DNA of 45,370 bases, taken from contig JADNRX010000416.1 in the NCBI GenBank assembly GCA_015501595.1, positions 1-45,370 on the forward strand, in the 5' to 3' direction. Below the pieces are notes generated by a model, which worked only from the letters and a program-made list of their open reading frames with translations, was not told the DNA's origin and made no database searches. This document shows positions 10,068 through 20,877 of this stretch, piece by piece. Source of the DNA: Hymenopellis radicata. Taxonomy: Eukaryota > Basidiomycota > Agaricomycetes > Agaricales > Physalacriaceae. Positions within the stretch are counted from its first letter, which is position 1, and every line of letters starts with the position of its first letter. The position numbers were made by a program, and so were the translations under genes.

Positions 10068-11340
10068 TAGCCATCTAAAATGGTAGACAAGCTTAGGAAT
10101 ACCGAGATGAAGGAGTAAGATATAGAGAAAAGTGAACGATTATGGCAGGAGGAGGTGGTGATATGGTCTGGGGCGGCGACGCGCGCGCCAGGGAACGATA
10201 CTATTTGTCGTATCTCCGAAACGATGTTAGAGGGCAGGACGACCGCGATTGAGGGGTAGGACACAGGGAAATGTGGCCTGATAATGGCGGGGTTAAGTAG
10301 TGATGGTCTGGGAGCCGGATCAAGCTGTCGCGCGGGTCCGGGAACAAGAGCAATAGATTCCTAGGCCTCTAAAACAGCGGTAGAGGCTAGGATGACCGCG
10401 ATGAAGGTGCGGGAGGCAGAGAAATATGTTCAGATGATGGCAGGAGGAGGAGATGGTTGCCTGAGGCGGTATCAAGGCATCGCGCAGCTCCGGGGACGAC
10501 ACCAATCAATTTTTAGGCCTGTAAAACAGTGGGAGGCGCTATGATGAGCGCGATAGAGGTTTGAAAGAGGGGGAAAGGTGGCCAGATGATGCCAGGAGGA
10601 GGTGGTGACGCTCTGGAGCGGGAGAGACGCGTCGCGAGGCTCAGTAATCGACGCCAATCAATTCCTAGGCCTGAAAAATGGTGGGAGAGCCTAGGACGAC
10701 CGGGATAGAGGCCGGTAAGACAGCAAAATGCGCCCAAGGAGGAGGTGGTGATGGTCTGGGGCCGGAGCGAAACGTCGCAGGCCTCCGGAAACGACGCCAA
10801 TCGATCCCTATACCTCGAAAACGGTGGGAGAGCCTAGGACGACCAGGATGGAGGTGTCTGAAGACAGGAAATGCAGCCAGATGATGGCTGGAGGAGGTGG
10901 TGATGGTCTGAGGCCGGAACGAAGCGTCGTGAGGCTCCGGAAACGACGCCAATCGATTGCCGGCCCTCTAAAACGGTAGGATACGGCAGGGAGAGTGGGA
11001 TCGATGTGTTTGAAGCAGGAAAATGTGGCCAGAATAGGGGAGAGGAAGTGATGGTACTCTGGCGCGCGAACTAGGACGAACGCAAATCCGGGGACGACAC
11101 CAATCGATTGCTAGGCCTCATAAACAGTAGTACAGGGCACGACGAGTGGCACAGGACATCCAAAGGGGAGGAGACTCCGACCCATCCTTATCTAAATGCA
11201 CTGATAAGGGAGCAGCACATTGTACAGGCAGCGTACACACCTGTAGACGCCGCCAATCGATTCGCAGACCTCGATTACCCCTCCTACGCCCCCAAAACCA
11301 ACGTAAACCCTTGAGAGACGGCGGAGAGACGCGTTCTGGA
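10068..11340 (+). repeat. Satellite S150, block 2
   Basis: Anchors of the CTAGGCCTCTAAAAC type start at about 10068, 10361, 10513, 10665, 10808, 10960 and 11111. The first step is 293 bp (two units) and the rest are 152, 152, 143, 152 and 151 bp. Each unit also has GATGATGGCAGGAGGAGG, GGTCTGGGGC, ACGACACCAATCGATT and AGGACGACCGGGATAGAGG words. The final 230 bp (11115-11340) match the end of block 3 (17270-17500), so both blocks share a specific terminus. Confidence 0.8.
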
Positions 11341-11378
11341 CGTTGAAGGTGACTGACCCGGATATTCGGCCCGATCTC

Positions 11379-11410
11379 ACGCAACTTTGGCAAAGTTGCC
11401 AAAGTTGCGT
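11379..11410. repeat. 15-bp perfect inverted repeat
   Basis: ACGCAACTTTGGCAA and its exact complement are separated by AG. It lies just beyond the S150 terminus. Function is unknown. Confidence 0.7.
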
Positions 11411-11542
11411 ACGTTGCGTGCTTAGCTCAGTTCATTTCCTTTCCAGTTACTCGACAGTCAATTGTAAACGTATTACAACAGAGCAGTACAAGTACGCGTA
11501 ATCTACTTGTCAAGGCTTTGACCTACGCACGGACCAGGTAAC

Positions 11543-11596
11543 TTTTGGCTTGATTTCAGCAGACTGGTGACGTAGTCTGCTGAAATTAAGCAAAAA
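11543..11596. repeat. 23-bp stem hairpin
   Basis: Arms 11543-11565 and 11574-11596 pair with three mismatches around an 8-nt loop; the core is GATTTCAGCAGACT / AGTCTGCTGAAATT. It could be the remains of a small foldback element. No transcription signal is visible. Confidence 0.6.
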
Positions 11597-12151
11597 TTTG
11601 CCTGCCGCGGGGCTGACACTGCCACTGGACGTGTTCGAACTTCTCTCCTGCCACCACCATGCGTCGGCACCATGGCGTAGCCTTGGTATTCATGAATCAT
11701 TGGTTTCCATTAGTCCTTCGCCGCCTCCTCACCGTTCAAACGACTCCAGGAACATCGCCTCGTCTTGGGAACACGCCGATTCGTAAATCTTATCACCTCC
11801 AGAAAGTGACGCGTTAACCATTACGCTTGGCGTATATTTGCCTCTACGGCCCGGCTTTTTTTCTGGGATCAAGGTGCCAACATTTCCTTCCAAATTCACG
11901 TTCAATCAAGGCGTTCAATTCTGACTTGTTTTCATTAGTTCAACTGCCGTATTACAAACAAATTTAGCGGAAAATCCTTCTCTACGGACAATTATTCGTC
12001 CTTGATGCCGATCTGGATCTCGTTGGATTTGCGCTTACAGACGGATTAAGACATTTGGGCAGTGAACTTCTTGACGTACGTTCAAGTTACCTTGTTCTCC
12101 TCAATTCGCGGGCTAATTTAATACCCTAGCGCCCGGATAATACGTTCAATG

Positions 12152-12203
12152 CGGTGAACAGCGTCGCTTCCGCCGCTGCGCACGCGATCCGAGGCTTCGA
12201 TGA
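12152..12203 (+). repeat. K hairpin element
   Basis: It keeps the CAGCG...CCGCCGCTG inner stem and part of the second stem; the outer stem is degraded (GGTGA/TGAC). Confidence 0.4.
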
Positions 12204-12675
12204 CGACGTCTGTCTTACGCCACACTTCGACTTTCATTTCGGCGCTCCTGGGCGCTTCTTCCTACTGTTCGTCGGCGTCATAACACGGCTTCTATCCCCT
12301 CGAACACCACCTTACCGCCCCAGGTCCATGACAGACCTATTCAACCCACCGGGAGTTTCGCGCTGCTTAGACGCATGGGCTTAGCGACGTCGCCATCTTG
12401 GACTACTCCTGTTGACCCCATCGCCATCGAATCCCTGCCCCGTGCTCACGCTAGAATTTCACAATCTGCATGGACCTACACTTATGTAGCCTTGCTATGC
12501 GCGCAGCCTTCGGATACAGATACCCGCTGAAGGAGATTTGGATCTCGCCAAATTCGGGTATATGGACGCATTGGGACGTGCTAGCTAGGAATTCGTCTGG
12601 AGTACGTGACCTTGTTCTACAGCGCTTATCGAACTAACAACTTCATTCAGGCCCTCGTTTTCGGTTGAATCGCAG

Positions 12676-12730
12676 TGATCAGCTGCACTAGTGCCACTGC
12701 GTTCATGCTTCGAGCTTCTCACTGCTGGTA
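12676..12730 (+). repeat. K hairpin element
   Basis: The outer stem CAGTGA/TCACTG is intact (GCAGTGATCAGC ... GCTTCTCACTGC). The inner stems are partly decayed. Confidence 0.45.
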
Positions 12731-14271
12731 TCATGCCAGATTCCGGAACTCGACGCCACACCCTCGCTCGATTTGGAGGTTGGCGCCATTACCTTCTGCC
12801 ACGATTTATATGTCAAGTATATGCGTCTTCATCCTCGTCGTTGAAAGCAGCGATGCTCAGCACGACCCATTTTGATTCCGAGGTGTATACTAAGTCGTTA
12901 CAATCATTTCATGGAGCTAATTCTTTTCGGAGCTCTTATTCACGGCGCTTTGATTCCGCCGTAACTCACCCTGCTTCGACCGTGATTTCCACTCTGTGAG
13001 GAGCTCACGCGAGGCGAACTTGGGACTGGCTAGCGCAGATTGCGCCATATTATTACGAGTACTTAGAATCCCTTGTATTTCTTGTAGAAGTATATGTACT
13101 ACATATCGTAGCTACGTCCAGAATGAAAGTCACAGTGTTCAATGACAACCTCTTCTGTCCAAATTGATTTCACGTATGTGTTGGGAATTATCTCCAATAG
13201 CCCCGCTTTCTTAGCAGTAGTCTGGCCTACGGGAGGTTAGTCGAGGTTTCGAGGTCGTAATCCTGAGGTCCCATCAGAGTGTCCAGCAATAATTTCTGGA
13301 GAGAAGCAGAAAGATCATGGCGCAGGATATTATGAGCCGCTAGTCGGACTGTCTTGGGGTTCATTCTGTCGAGAGACAAATGAATGTTAAATGGCAGCGC
13401 AGAATGGACTCGAAAGACTTACCAAACACTGACGAGCGCAGTATTGACTTGCTAGGGCACCATGACCAGCCAAGACCTCCATATCCGTTTGGGCTTCCCA
13501 AGTGAGCAAAGGACGCATCTCGTAGACAACGTCCTAGGCGCAAGTCATGGACTAACAGCTACAAGAACAGTAAGTTCCCAGGCATCGTCCACGGCAAGCA
13601 AGGATACGCTACCTAAATAAGAATATCGACATGTTCAACGTTGATGTCGGGGATGGCGAGCACCAAAGTGGATAACGTCAAGGGTTGGAACAGATTGTAC
13701 ACCAAAGGATGGACTGTATCGAGAGCACAGCGTCAGGAATGTCTCTCTATTCCCACCGGCCGGCGGCGAGAAGCCAAATGGTAAGAGGACGCGTCACGAA
13801 GACAACGTCCAGGACTGCCCAGGAACACCGATAGATGGTTTCTAGGATACGCATTAACGCAGAAGGACGGTGCAATGTACTCGCCAGGACCAAAAGTAGA
13901 ATCTGGAAGGAACGCGTCAATCACGCAAAATATGAATCCAAGAATTGTCGAGGCAGTGAACAATGACCTAGAATGCTTGCGTAGAAGGGGCTTTGTAGCA
14001 GAGGAGAGTCGTTCATGCCGGCGTCAGATACTGGGGCGCTATCCCACCTGGGTGCTGGCGCTGGTAGCGGGAAAAGTCGCCTGTAAAAATGGTCAGTTGG
14101 AACTTCAACTTGGAAGGGATCGCAGAGAAGAGACAGGGAGCGTACAGTCAACGTAGGCGTTGGAGAAGACGACTCGTCTAAGAACACGCTGCACGTTGAC
14201 GATGAATATATTTATGACAAGTACTATCAAGCGGAGTTGGGAAGAGGACAAACTACGGGTGGGAATCCGCT

Positions 14272-14526
14272 ATGCCAACAGTAAGACAGGCGAGGGATAG
14301 CGTAGCTTGCAAGCTCACTAACATTGACGAAAATGCGCTCGTAAACCCGACTGCAAAGGAAATTGTCAACATGATGCCCAACGACGGCTCACCGGGATCG
14401 GATGAACGAAAACACTCACCAGAGCTCCGAGCGCCGGTAGAGCAGAGCCTAGAACACGTCGATAACAAGACGGTAAGCAAAGAAGTAGATTCATGGTGGC
14501 AGAACGACATCAATCAACGAAGATAA
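14272..14526 (+). CDS. Hypothetical 84-codon frame, low support
   Basis: An ATG-initiated frame encodes a hydrophilic, Asn/Glu/Asp-rich peptide with no cysteine-rich, membrane or signal features. Its composition is more protein-like than neighbouring frames (few Cys, Ser or Arg runs), which is the only reason to list it. It could be an exon of a decayed gene. I do not recognise the family. Confidence 0.15.
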   Translation: MPTVRQARDSVACKLTNIDENALVNPTAKEIVNMMPNDGSPGSDERKHSPELRAPVEQSLEHVDNKTVSKEVDSWWQNDINQRR

Positions 14527-16062
14527 CCGGTCATAATAAGATTTGAAGATCAAGGTGGTGATGGTAAATACTAGTAAACCGAATGTGATTGATGTCTTAC
14601 CGCCTCTCTCTGTCATGTCGCTACGAGTGGTTTCGTTAGCCGGCCCTTCTCATGGTAAAATGCGACTCCCCTTGACGTCTTTTCGCTTCTGTGAGTCCTC
14701 TGAATACGTCAACGCACCTCGTACCGACGGTACCGTCCGGTGCCTCCATCCAGTGTCTTTCTCTCTTCGCATCGTCCTTCCCGGCAAATTTGAACGCGGT
14801 TCTCGACGAATTCCTTGAAAAATTGAGCTGGCATAACTCTCGGAATGGTCAGAATGCTGGAGTGGACCGCCTGGGCGACTCTTCAAACCGTGTTTCGATT
14901 TTTGTGGCTTTCAACCAATTCTGACCCCGAATCCGGACGAATTAAGGCGCTCTTGGGCTCGAAACCGTCAGGAGATGGGCTGTGAAGTTGTTTCCTTTTG
15001 CTTACCTCGTCGACGTCGTGCTTGGACTCCGCGAAGACTAGATGAAATTTCAGCGGGGGAGCTGGGACAAGGTGAAGGGTGGACAACGCACCTTCTCGGG
15101 GCCAAACGAGAGTTCCATGAACGATATGAGCACCATCAAGAGCGTACTCGGACGTCTTCATAAAGGGACATGTGAGTTCAACCCGTGCTGTACGCTAGCT
15201 GACGACTATTGAACCATATACTGTACGAGAACCAAAAGAGGGCGGGTGTTACGCTTGTTACCTTAACTGGAGAGGCCCATGCCCACGGTCCCCTCAATCG
15301 CCCAACAAATGGGCTTCTCCAGCACTCGGCCACGAGGACCGGTGGCGGGCTTTGACGTGGTTAAAGTTTGGCATGATTACATGATGCGGCCGGTGCCTTT
15401 AAAAAACTTCCACGGCTGGATTTGGTTTCTTTCCACAACCACCATCGTCTTGCGCGGCTACCCTGTCAGACGACGGTGGAAGACACTGGAACTGATCACT
15501 CCAGTGACCCTTTCACCGTCTGTGGGGACTTGACGCGTCGGTTCGCATCGCGGCGTAGCTGCAGCCGCGATCGACTGCGTGTCGATAACCATTCGGCTAT
15601 ACTCTCATTCTGAGGTTGACTCGTTCGGTGTGCCCATTCCGGGAGATAGCTGGACGAGTTGCCGTGATGTAATTGGGTACTGCTCGTAGATTGTTTGGGC
15701 GGTTTTATTTTTGCAAATGCGATCCTACTAGTACGTCGTGTGTCTTGTAAGTGTCATTTCGTGTACGTTTTTTGTGGTGCTGACGTCTTCTTTTCAGGTG
15801 TTTGGTGTGTCTCTCTTTGTCGCTGTTCTGTTTCGCTAACCTCTGGATCAGGATTTTGTTCTCAGCGCGTTCCCCCTACTATGGCGGAAATCCGGTTACG
15901 AGGTGAGTTGCCAGCTTTGGTACATTCAACTCGTAATAATTGTTTTTCAAAGCTTCTTCATCTTGGGCTTGCTGCACTCGGTCTGCTCACCGTAGGTACT
16001 CGTAGGTAGTCCAAGATCTGATTACTGGTTGTTTTTATGTGGTCACGTCTCAGTTTTCTGTT

Positions 16063-16116
16063 CAGACATGTCCCTTTTTCTGGTGTTTGGCCACACCAGA
16101 GGTAGGGCCATGTCTG
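16063..16116. repeat. Nested hairpin
   Basis: The outer arms CAGACATG (16063-16070) and CATGTCTG (16109-16116) enclose CTGGTGT-ttggcc-ACACCAG. An isolated stem-loop of unknown role. Confidence 0.6.
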
Positions 16117-16240
16117 GACATTCGGAAAGCATGCTTCGTTTGTATGGCGTACTTACTAAATTAGATCCGACAGTATATAGTTGTTAACTGTAATCCCTGA
16201 CGAATGGGAATGATGTTTGATGACATTGAGTCCGTGACAT

Positions 16241-16400
16241 AATGCAGGGCGATTGGTGATAGGTCTCTGATAGTTCTGTGATAGTTACGTCATAATGAAA
16301 GACATAGTTCGAGCGCCTTCAAATGGAGCCAACCGATGGAAATATGGTCCGGGAGCTGACTAGTCGTCGACAGCAAGCATCTTTCATCGCAGTCCGCGCG
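16241..16400 (+). repeat. Partial copy of the minisatellite leader
   Basis: The words GTTCTGTGATA, GCGCCTTCAAATGG and GGAAATATGGT(C/G)CGGGA appear in the same order as at 24430-24520 and 25450-25560. The GGTCGAC tandem part is absent here, apart from one GTCGTCGACAGCAAGCAT. Confidence 0.6.
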
Positions 16401-16689
16401 GGTTGACTTTCCATACCCGGTAAAACCCGCGAAACCCGCTGACCCGTCCCTACGTATTCTCATAACTATAGGCTACAGACTGCTCGCAGTAATTTTATCT
16501 TTTCAGTCAGTCTGAGAAGCTGGCACAGAGAGGGCAGGCATCCCGACCGCCTTCCAACTGAGATACACGGCAGGGAGGGTACGAACAGAAAACAGTCAAA
16601 TTATCAGTAGCGACAAATAAGGAACACTGATACATAGAAGGTACAAGGTGACAATACGACTACTGGGAAATGCGGCCACAAAATGACAA
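16401..16689. other. Unassigned spacer
   Basis: A roughly 290-bp link before S150 block 3. Around 16400-16450 an ACCCGCG/CGCGGGT-rich patch is visible. No gene is seen. Confidence 0.3.
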
Positions 16690-17500
16690 GAGACGCGGCC
16701 GTAAGAGAAAGCTTGGTAATGCGAAAAAATAGGGAAGGAGGAGGAGGAGGAGGTGCTCTAAAGCAGGAACAAGAAATCGCACAGGTCCGAAAACAGCTAG
16801 AATCGACTCCTAGTATGCTAAAACAGTGGGATCCAGCACGTCGTGGTAAGTCGGGGCCTGGGAGAGAGGAAAAAGCGCACAGATGATGACAGGAGAGGTG
16901 GTTACGGTCTGGCGTGGGAACGAGGCGCCGTGAGGGTCCGGAAACAACACTAATCGATTCCTAGGCCTCTAAAACGGTGGTAGAGACTAGGACGACCGGG
17001 ATGGAGGTGTAGAATGTGGCCAGATGACGGCAGCATGAGGTGGTGATGGTCTGGGGCGCGATCAAGGTGTCGTGAGGGTCCGGGAATGACGCCAATCGAT
17101 TCCTAGCACTCTAAAACGGCGGTAGAGGCTAGGACGACCGGGATAGAGGCGTAGGAAGCGGGGTAATGCGGCCAGATGATGGCAGGATGAGGTGATGATA
17201 GTCTGGGGCGGGATCAACACGTCGTGAGGGTCCGGGAATGACACCAATCGATGGGTAGGCCTGTAAAACGGTAGGATCATGGAAGATGAGGGCACTGATG
17301 ACCACAAAGCAGAGGAGAATGTGTCCAGGTTTAATCTAAATCAACCAATAAGTGATCAGCGCCTCAGGCGGGCACCGTACGCACCTGTGGACGACACCAA
17401 TCAATCCGGAGCCCTCGAAAACCCCTGCCGCGCCCAAGAAACTAAAGAAAACCGTTCAAAAATAGTAGACGTCGGGATCGAGTCGGGATAGTCGACGTCA
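16690..17500 (+). repeat. Satellite S150, block 3
   Basis: Anchors lie at 16810, 16961, 17103 and 17255 (steps of 151, 142 and 152 bp). The last 230 bp match the terminus of block 2. The LTR retrotransposon lies immediately downstream. Confidence 0.75.
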
Positions 17501-17510
17501 AGACATACGG

Positions 17511-18021
17511 TGTAGAAGGGTGCCGTGTCTTACACACCGAACGCGGCCGCAATCGGACTTAACGGACTTAAGCGGACTTAAGCCGATGGGCAAGAAAAGT
17601 AATCCTATTATATTTCCCGAACGGACACAGGAACGGTATTCGGTTTCACGCGTATTACATTTTTACATTCAGTCTCTACCCAAGAAAATTATGACCTTAG
17701 CTTAGCGTAGGTAGCCCGCGTCGTGACTAGCCCGGACATTACTACGCGCCCGGATCACTAGATCGGACTTATAACTGCTCTGTAGTTAGTTTCTTTCCAC
17801 ACCTTCGTACCACCACTCGGGTCAATCTCACAGTTTTATCTGCTCCTTATCTGTTCTGTCGTTGTAACGACTCCTGTTGCGACGACATCCGGTATTTTAC
17901 TCTACCACTCAACGCATATCTTCCCACGACCCACCTCCCAGCCACTCCACTAGCGTGCCTGTACGGATCCGACGACTCTCCCCCAATCTTGTCTCCGTGA
18001 GGATCATCTCACGCTTCGACA
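17511..18021 (+). repeat. 5' LTR (511 bp)
   Basis: It begins TGTAGAAGGG and ends CTTCGACA, matching 23884-24394 over its full length. It should contain the element's promoter and polyadenylation signals. A short direct repeat CGGACTTAA(C/G) occurs near its start (17556-17582). Confidence 0.93.
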
Positions 18022-18168
18022 GTGGAGCCCACCGCGAGGGTTAGCCGGACGTTTACAGCCCTAACCGAGTGCTGCATCGACTATATCTTTATCGACGTTA
18101 CCAGCGTCTAACACCAGCCATACCTTTATCTTAGCTTTATCTGAACCCAATCCCAACACACCTTCGCC
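18022..18168 (+). promoter_or_regulatory. Untranslated leader with candidate primer-binding site
   Basis: Just after the LTR, TGGAGCCCACCGCGAGGG begins with the TGG expected opposite a tRNA CCA end, one base after the LTR boundary. I could not match it to a specific tRNA: the first 12-18 nt fit an acceptor stem, but the T-arm continuation does not. The leader is 147 nt before the Gag start codon. Confidence 0.5.
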
Positions 18169-20670
18169 ATGCCTGCTGGAAATACTTCCACGACTACTCC
18201 TGCCAGTGCACAGTATGCACAAATCTACACACCCATGCCCATTCCAGGAACGCCTGCGGCACCAAAATATAACGGCTACAACACAAAGCTGTTCCTCGAC
18301 ACCCTCGTTCTCCATGGCCGTGCGGCCAACATCACCGACAAAGATGACCTCATCCCCTACATTGTCAGATACTCCTCAGATGAAGTTCGCGAGAACATTC
18401 AGCTTCTCGAGGAGTTTGATGATGACATACCTAACAAGACGTGGGATGCTGCCGTCAAGGTTCTTTCGCAGCTTTACGCATCGCGTAACCGTCCTCGCGA
18501 GACTACAGTCGACGAGCTGAAGGCGTTTGTTAAACAAGCAGCCAATAAGCCTCCCTTCACTTCCAAAATCCAGATAGAAGCGTATTACCGCGACTTTCTG
18601 AAGATCGCAGCACCTTTGAAGAAGAACAAAGCTCTTACAACGGAGGAGCACAATGCATACTTTGTTGACGGTTTACCTTCGGCTATGAAGGAAGGCTTCA
18701 ACAACAAGCTCACCACCAAAAACCGTTCGCGCGCAACACCACCGACTATTACCCAAAGCATTGAAATCTTGGACAAACGCTTTGACAAGGACAGTTTCTT
18801 GTACGAGGACTGGAAGAACGTTAAGACGTTGAAGACTGTTCAGTTTGACGAGGAAGGAAACCGTGTTGTACAAGAGAAGCCGCGTACAGAGACCAAGGAG
18901 ACAGTCATAGAGACTGTTCAGGATGAAATTCCTCCAGCTAAGTCGTCAACTCCACCTGGCTCAATTGAAGAGCTGACACGCGCTATGGAGGATATGCGGA
19001 TTCATATCAGCCGTCTTGAAAGAGCTGCTCGAGAACAACCCAACGCGACTCCATCATCTACACCTGCGCCTGCCGCACAGCCCACTGAGGAAGAGCCAGA
19101 GTATTGCTTTGGCTGCGGAGAAGACCACCCTGATCATGTAAGAGGAATTCGGAACTGCAGCGCAGTCAAACGCTTGCTAGCCGCGGGAAGGATCAGATAT
19201 CACCCAGATACTGGACTTCTTGTACTTCCTGATCTCAAGAGGCTTCCGTATGTTCCACGCGGACAGCCTGGAGGTCTGCTCGCATATCTCGACCAGCAGA
19301 TTCCTGAACCACCTCCTACCGCTCGCACTACCAATGCTGCGCCTCTTTCGGTTATCTTCGAAGACGGACATAACTTGGACCGCAACAATCGTACAACCAA
19401 GGCAAACCCTGCACTACGCGATGGCAAAGATACGAACGTCCGCTTCAATCCTATGAAGCGTCCAGACACGTCTAAGGAGAAAGGCAAAGCTCCAGCTCAA
19501 AAGCCAGCTCCGCTCAGTACACCTCCTACAACAAAGAACGATGCACAAGCACCAGGTTCTACATCTACGCCTCAGCCTCAGCGGGATCAGCCACAGAAGA
19601 ACATGAATATCCCGCCACCGACGAACCCGATCAATCGTCAGGATGGTTGGAAGAAGTCTGTCCCGTCAAAAGACGTCGAAATGAAGGATAGTACGAAGCA
19701 AGGGGCTAAAGATAAGTCCCCACAAAACACTCCACAATACCGCATTACTTCCGACGTTCAGGAAAATGTCGACTATAAGAAGGTGTTCGACCGCATGATG
19801 GACAAGGAAGTTCAGGTCCCGATTCGCGAATTGATTGGGATTTCACCTGCACTGCAAAAGATCATGAGCGAGAGTACTCGTCCGAGACGCGAGTATTCCG
19901 CACGCCAAGCTGAGTACTCTTCTGCTCAAGCTGCGGAACTGTGCGCTAAGTACGACCTAGAGGCTATGGAGCAGATCTATCTCAACGGCTCAGACAATGA
20001 CGCTGTGGAAGTTATCTATGCGGATGGAACTGAGGTCGAGTCACCTTATCGTGGCGCGTCTCTCGTAGTCAACAATCAAGACATTGAATGGACCACCAAC
20101 TTTGTTCGTCGCAACGCCAGCGCTATGCCCATGCCATCCAAGCCTTTCCTAGCGATGATTACTGGAGCATTTACTGTGCATATCAACGACGTACCGTTCC
20201 GTGTCATGATTGACACTGGATCGGAGCTCAATGTCTGCGACGCATCTATCCCAAACCGTTGCACATTACCTCTCGACTATACGGGCTCGAACTGGTCTTT
20301 ACGCGGTATTCACGGTGGACCAGAGAGACTCGGCGGACTCTGCTCGAACGTTGACTTCAAGATTGGAAGCCACATATTCCCAATTTCAATGTTCGTCTCG
20401 CAGAACGAGAAGATTGGAGCGTTCGACATCATACTAGGACAGCCATTCCTCCACTGGTTCTCTTCTTCCATCGACTATAATCGGTCTGGAGAAGTTCGCC
20501 TGACCCTTCGGAAGGATGGTGAACGTAACAAAATGCCTACGCTTTCGATTGTCATTGTCGCAGCCGATGATCCCAGAAATCAGACAGAGATCCAGACAAC
20601 CCGTCCTAATCATTCCACTACGATTGAAGAGGTTACGGACAGTGATGAAGAGGATAAGGAGGATTTTTAG
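18169..20670 (+). CDS. Gag-aspartic protease polyprotein (833 aa)
   Basis: This is the structural and processing protein of the retrotransposon. Residues about 25-215 are an alpha-helical capsid-like region typical of basidiomycete Gypsy Gag. Residues about 262-291 have a charged, coiled-coil-like pattern. A zinc-knuckle-like cluster has C313, C316, H320 or H323, and C330, spaced differently from the canonical CX2CX4HX4C. Residues about 390-525 are a Pro/Thr/Gln/Lys-rich linker. A retropepsin follows with catalytic D682-T683-G684 inside VMIDTGSELN and the second conserved motif I755-L756-G757. The C-terminus is acidic (EEVTDSDEEDKEDF). The ATG at 18169 follows the leader directly and the frame has no interruption. 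It ends in TAG, so integrase is not made by simple readthrough. Confidence 0.9.
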   Translation: MPAGNTSTTTPASAQYAQIYTPMPIPGTPAAPKYNGYNTKLFLDTLVLHGRAANITDKDDLIPYIVRYSSDEVRENIQLLEEFDDDIPNKTWDAAVKVLSQLYASRNRPRETTVDELKAFVKQAANKPPFTSKIQIEAYYRDFLKIAAPLKKNKALTTEEHNAYFVDGLPSAMKEGFNNKLTTKNRSRATPPTITQSIEILDKRFDKDSFLYEDWKNVKTLKTVQFDEEGNRVVQEKPRTETKETVIETVQDEIPPAKSSTPPGSIEELTRAMEDMRIHISRLERAAREQPNATPSSTPAPAAQPTEEEPEYCFGCGEDHPDHVRGIRNCSAVKRLLAAGRIRYHPDTGLLVLPDLKRLPYVPRGQPGGLLAYLDQQIPEPPPTARTTNAAPLSVIFEDGHNLDRNNRTTKANPALRDGKDTNVRFNPMKRPDTSKEKGKAPAQKPAPLSTPPTTKNDAQAPGSTSTPQPQRDQPQKNMNIPPPTNPINRQDGWKKSVPSKDVEMKDSTKQGAKDKSPQNTPQYRITSDVQENVDYKKVFDRMMDKEVQVPIRELIGISPALQKIMSESTRPRREYSARQAEYSSAQAAELCAKYDLEAMEQIYLNGSDNDAVEVIYADGTEVESPYRGASLVVNNQDIEWTTNFVRRNASAMPMPSKPFLAMITGAFTVHINDVPFRVMIDTGSELNVCDASIPNRCTLPLDYTGSNWSLRGIHGGPERLGGLCSNVDFKIGSHIFPISMFVSQNEKIGAFDIILGQPFLHWFSSSIDYNRSGEVRLTLRKDGERNKMPTLSIVIVAADDPRNQTEIQTTRPNHSTTIEEVTDSDEEDKEDF

Positions 20671-20832
20671 CTGGGGAGCGGAACGCGAAGGTCTTCCGTT
20701 CCCATCCAGCTATACTGGGAAGATCCTTCGAATGTTTGATGGGAAATAACGAATACTCGGACTTTGATTCCTTACTTCACCTGTCTCCGCCTGAACAATA
20801 CGACACTCTTATTCACGATTATCTCCGCGTGA
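20671..20832 (+). other. Region where RT-RNase H is expected but absent
   Basis: In Ty3/Gypsy elements the polymerase and RNase H (over 1 kb) lie between protease and integrase. Here there are 162 bp. In the Gag frame they contain two more stops (TGA at 20737 and 20830) after the Gag TAG. A CTCTAAC branch-like motif followed by a CAG at 20864-20866 might allow splicing into the integrase frame, but no strong donor is seen nearby. Confidence 0.7.
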
Positions 20833-20843
20833 AAGCACTCTAA
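20739..20843 (+). CDS. 34-codon small ORF between Gag-Pro and integrase
   Basis: An ATG overlapping an upstream TGA (TGATG) opens a 34-codon frame encoding an acidic peptide beginning MGNNEYSDFDSLLHLSPPEQ and ending in TAA. Its composition is similar to the neighbouring element proteins (Asp, Tyr, Leu-rich, no Cys). It may be a remnant of the pol N-terminus left by deletion of the polymerase, or a short translated linker. There is no known domain. Confidence 0.3.
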   Translation: MGNNEYSDFDSLLHLSPPEQYDTLIHDYLRVKAL

Positions 20844-20877
20844 CCCATTCCTTGCCAAATGGGACAGTATCAGCTCC

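Larger units (their letters stand above)
11600..13010 (+). other. Two K units with exon/intron-like relics
   Basis: Unit one has the block CCGATCTGGATCTCGTTGG at about 12010, a GACGTACGTT donor-like site at about 12073 and a hairpin element at 12152-12203. Unit two has GGATCTCGCC at about 12540, a GAGTACGTG site at about 12600 and a hairpin at 12676-12730. Block-to-hairpin distance is about 140 bp in both. Reading frames such as A-A-H-A-I-R-G-F-D-D-D-V-C continue past the hairpin, suggesting ancestry in a coding exon. No intact gene results. Confidence 0.45.
13011..16240. other. 3.2-kb stretch without recognisable genes
   Basis: No tandem repeat, transposon end or known domain is evident. 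Several frames of 75-105 codons exist, the longest at 15695-16009. None shows a convincing motif or codon pattern. Two short related segments near 13500 and 13790 share a GACAACGTCC word preceded by an AAAGGACGC- or GAGGACGCG-type sequence, suggesting a small local duplication. The segment 15600-16050 is T-rich on the plus strand. Confidence 0.35.
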
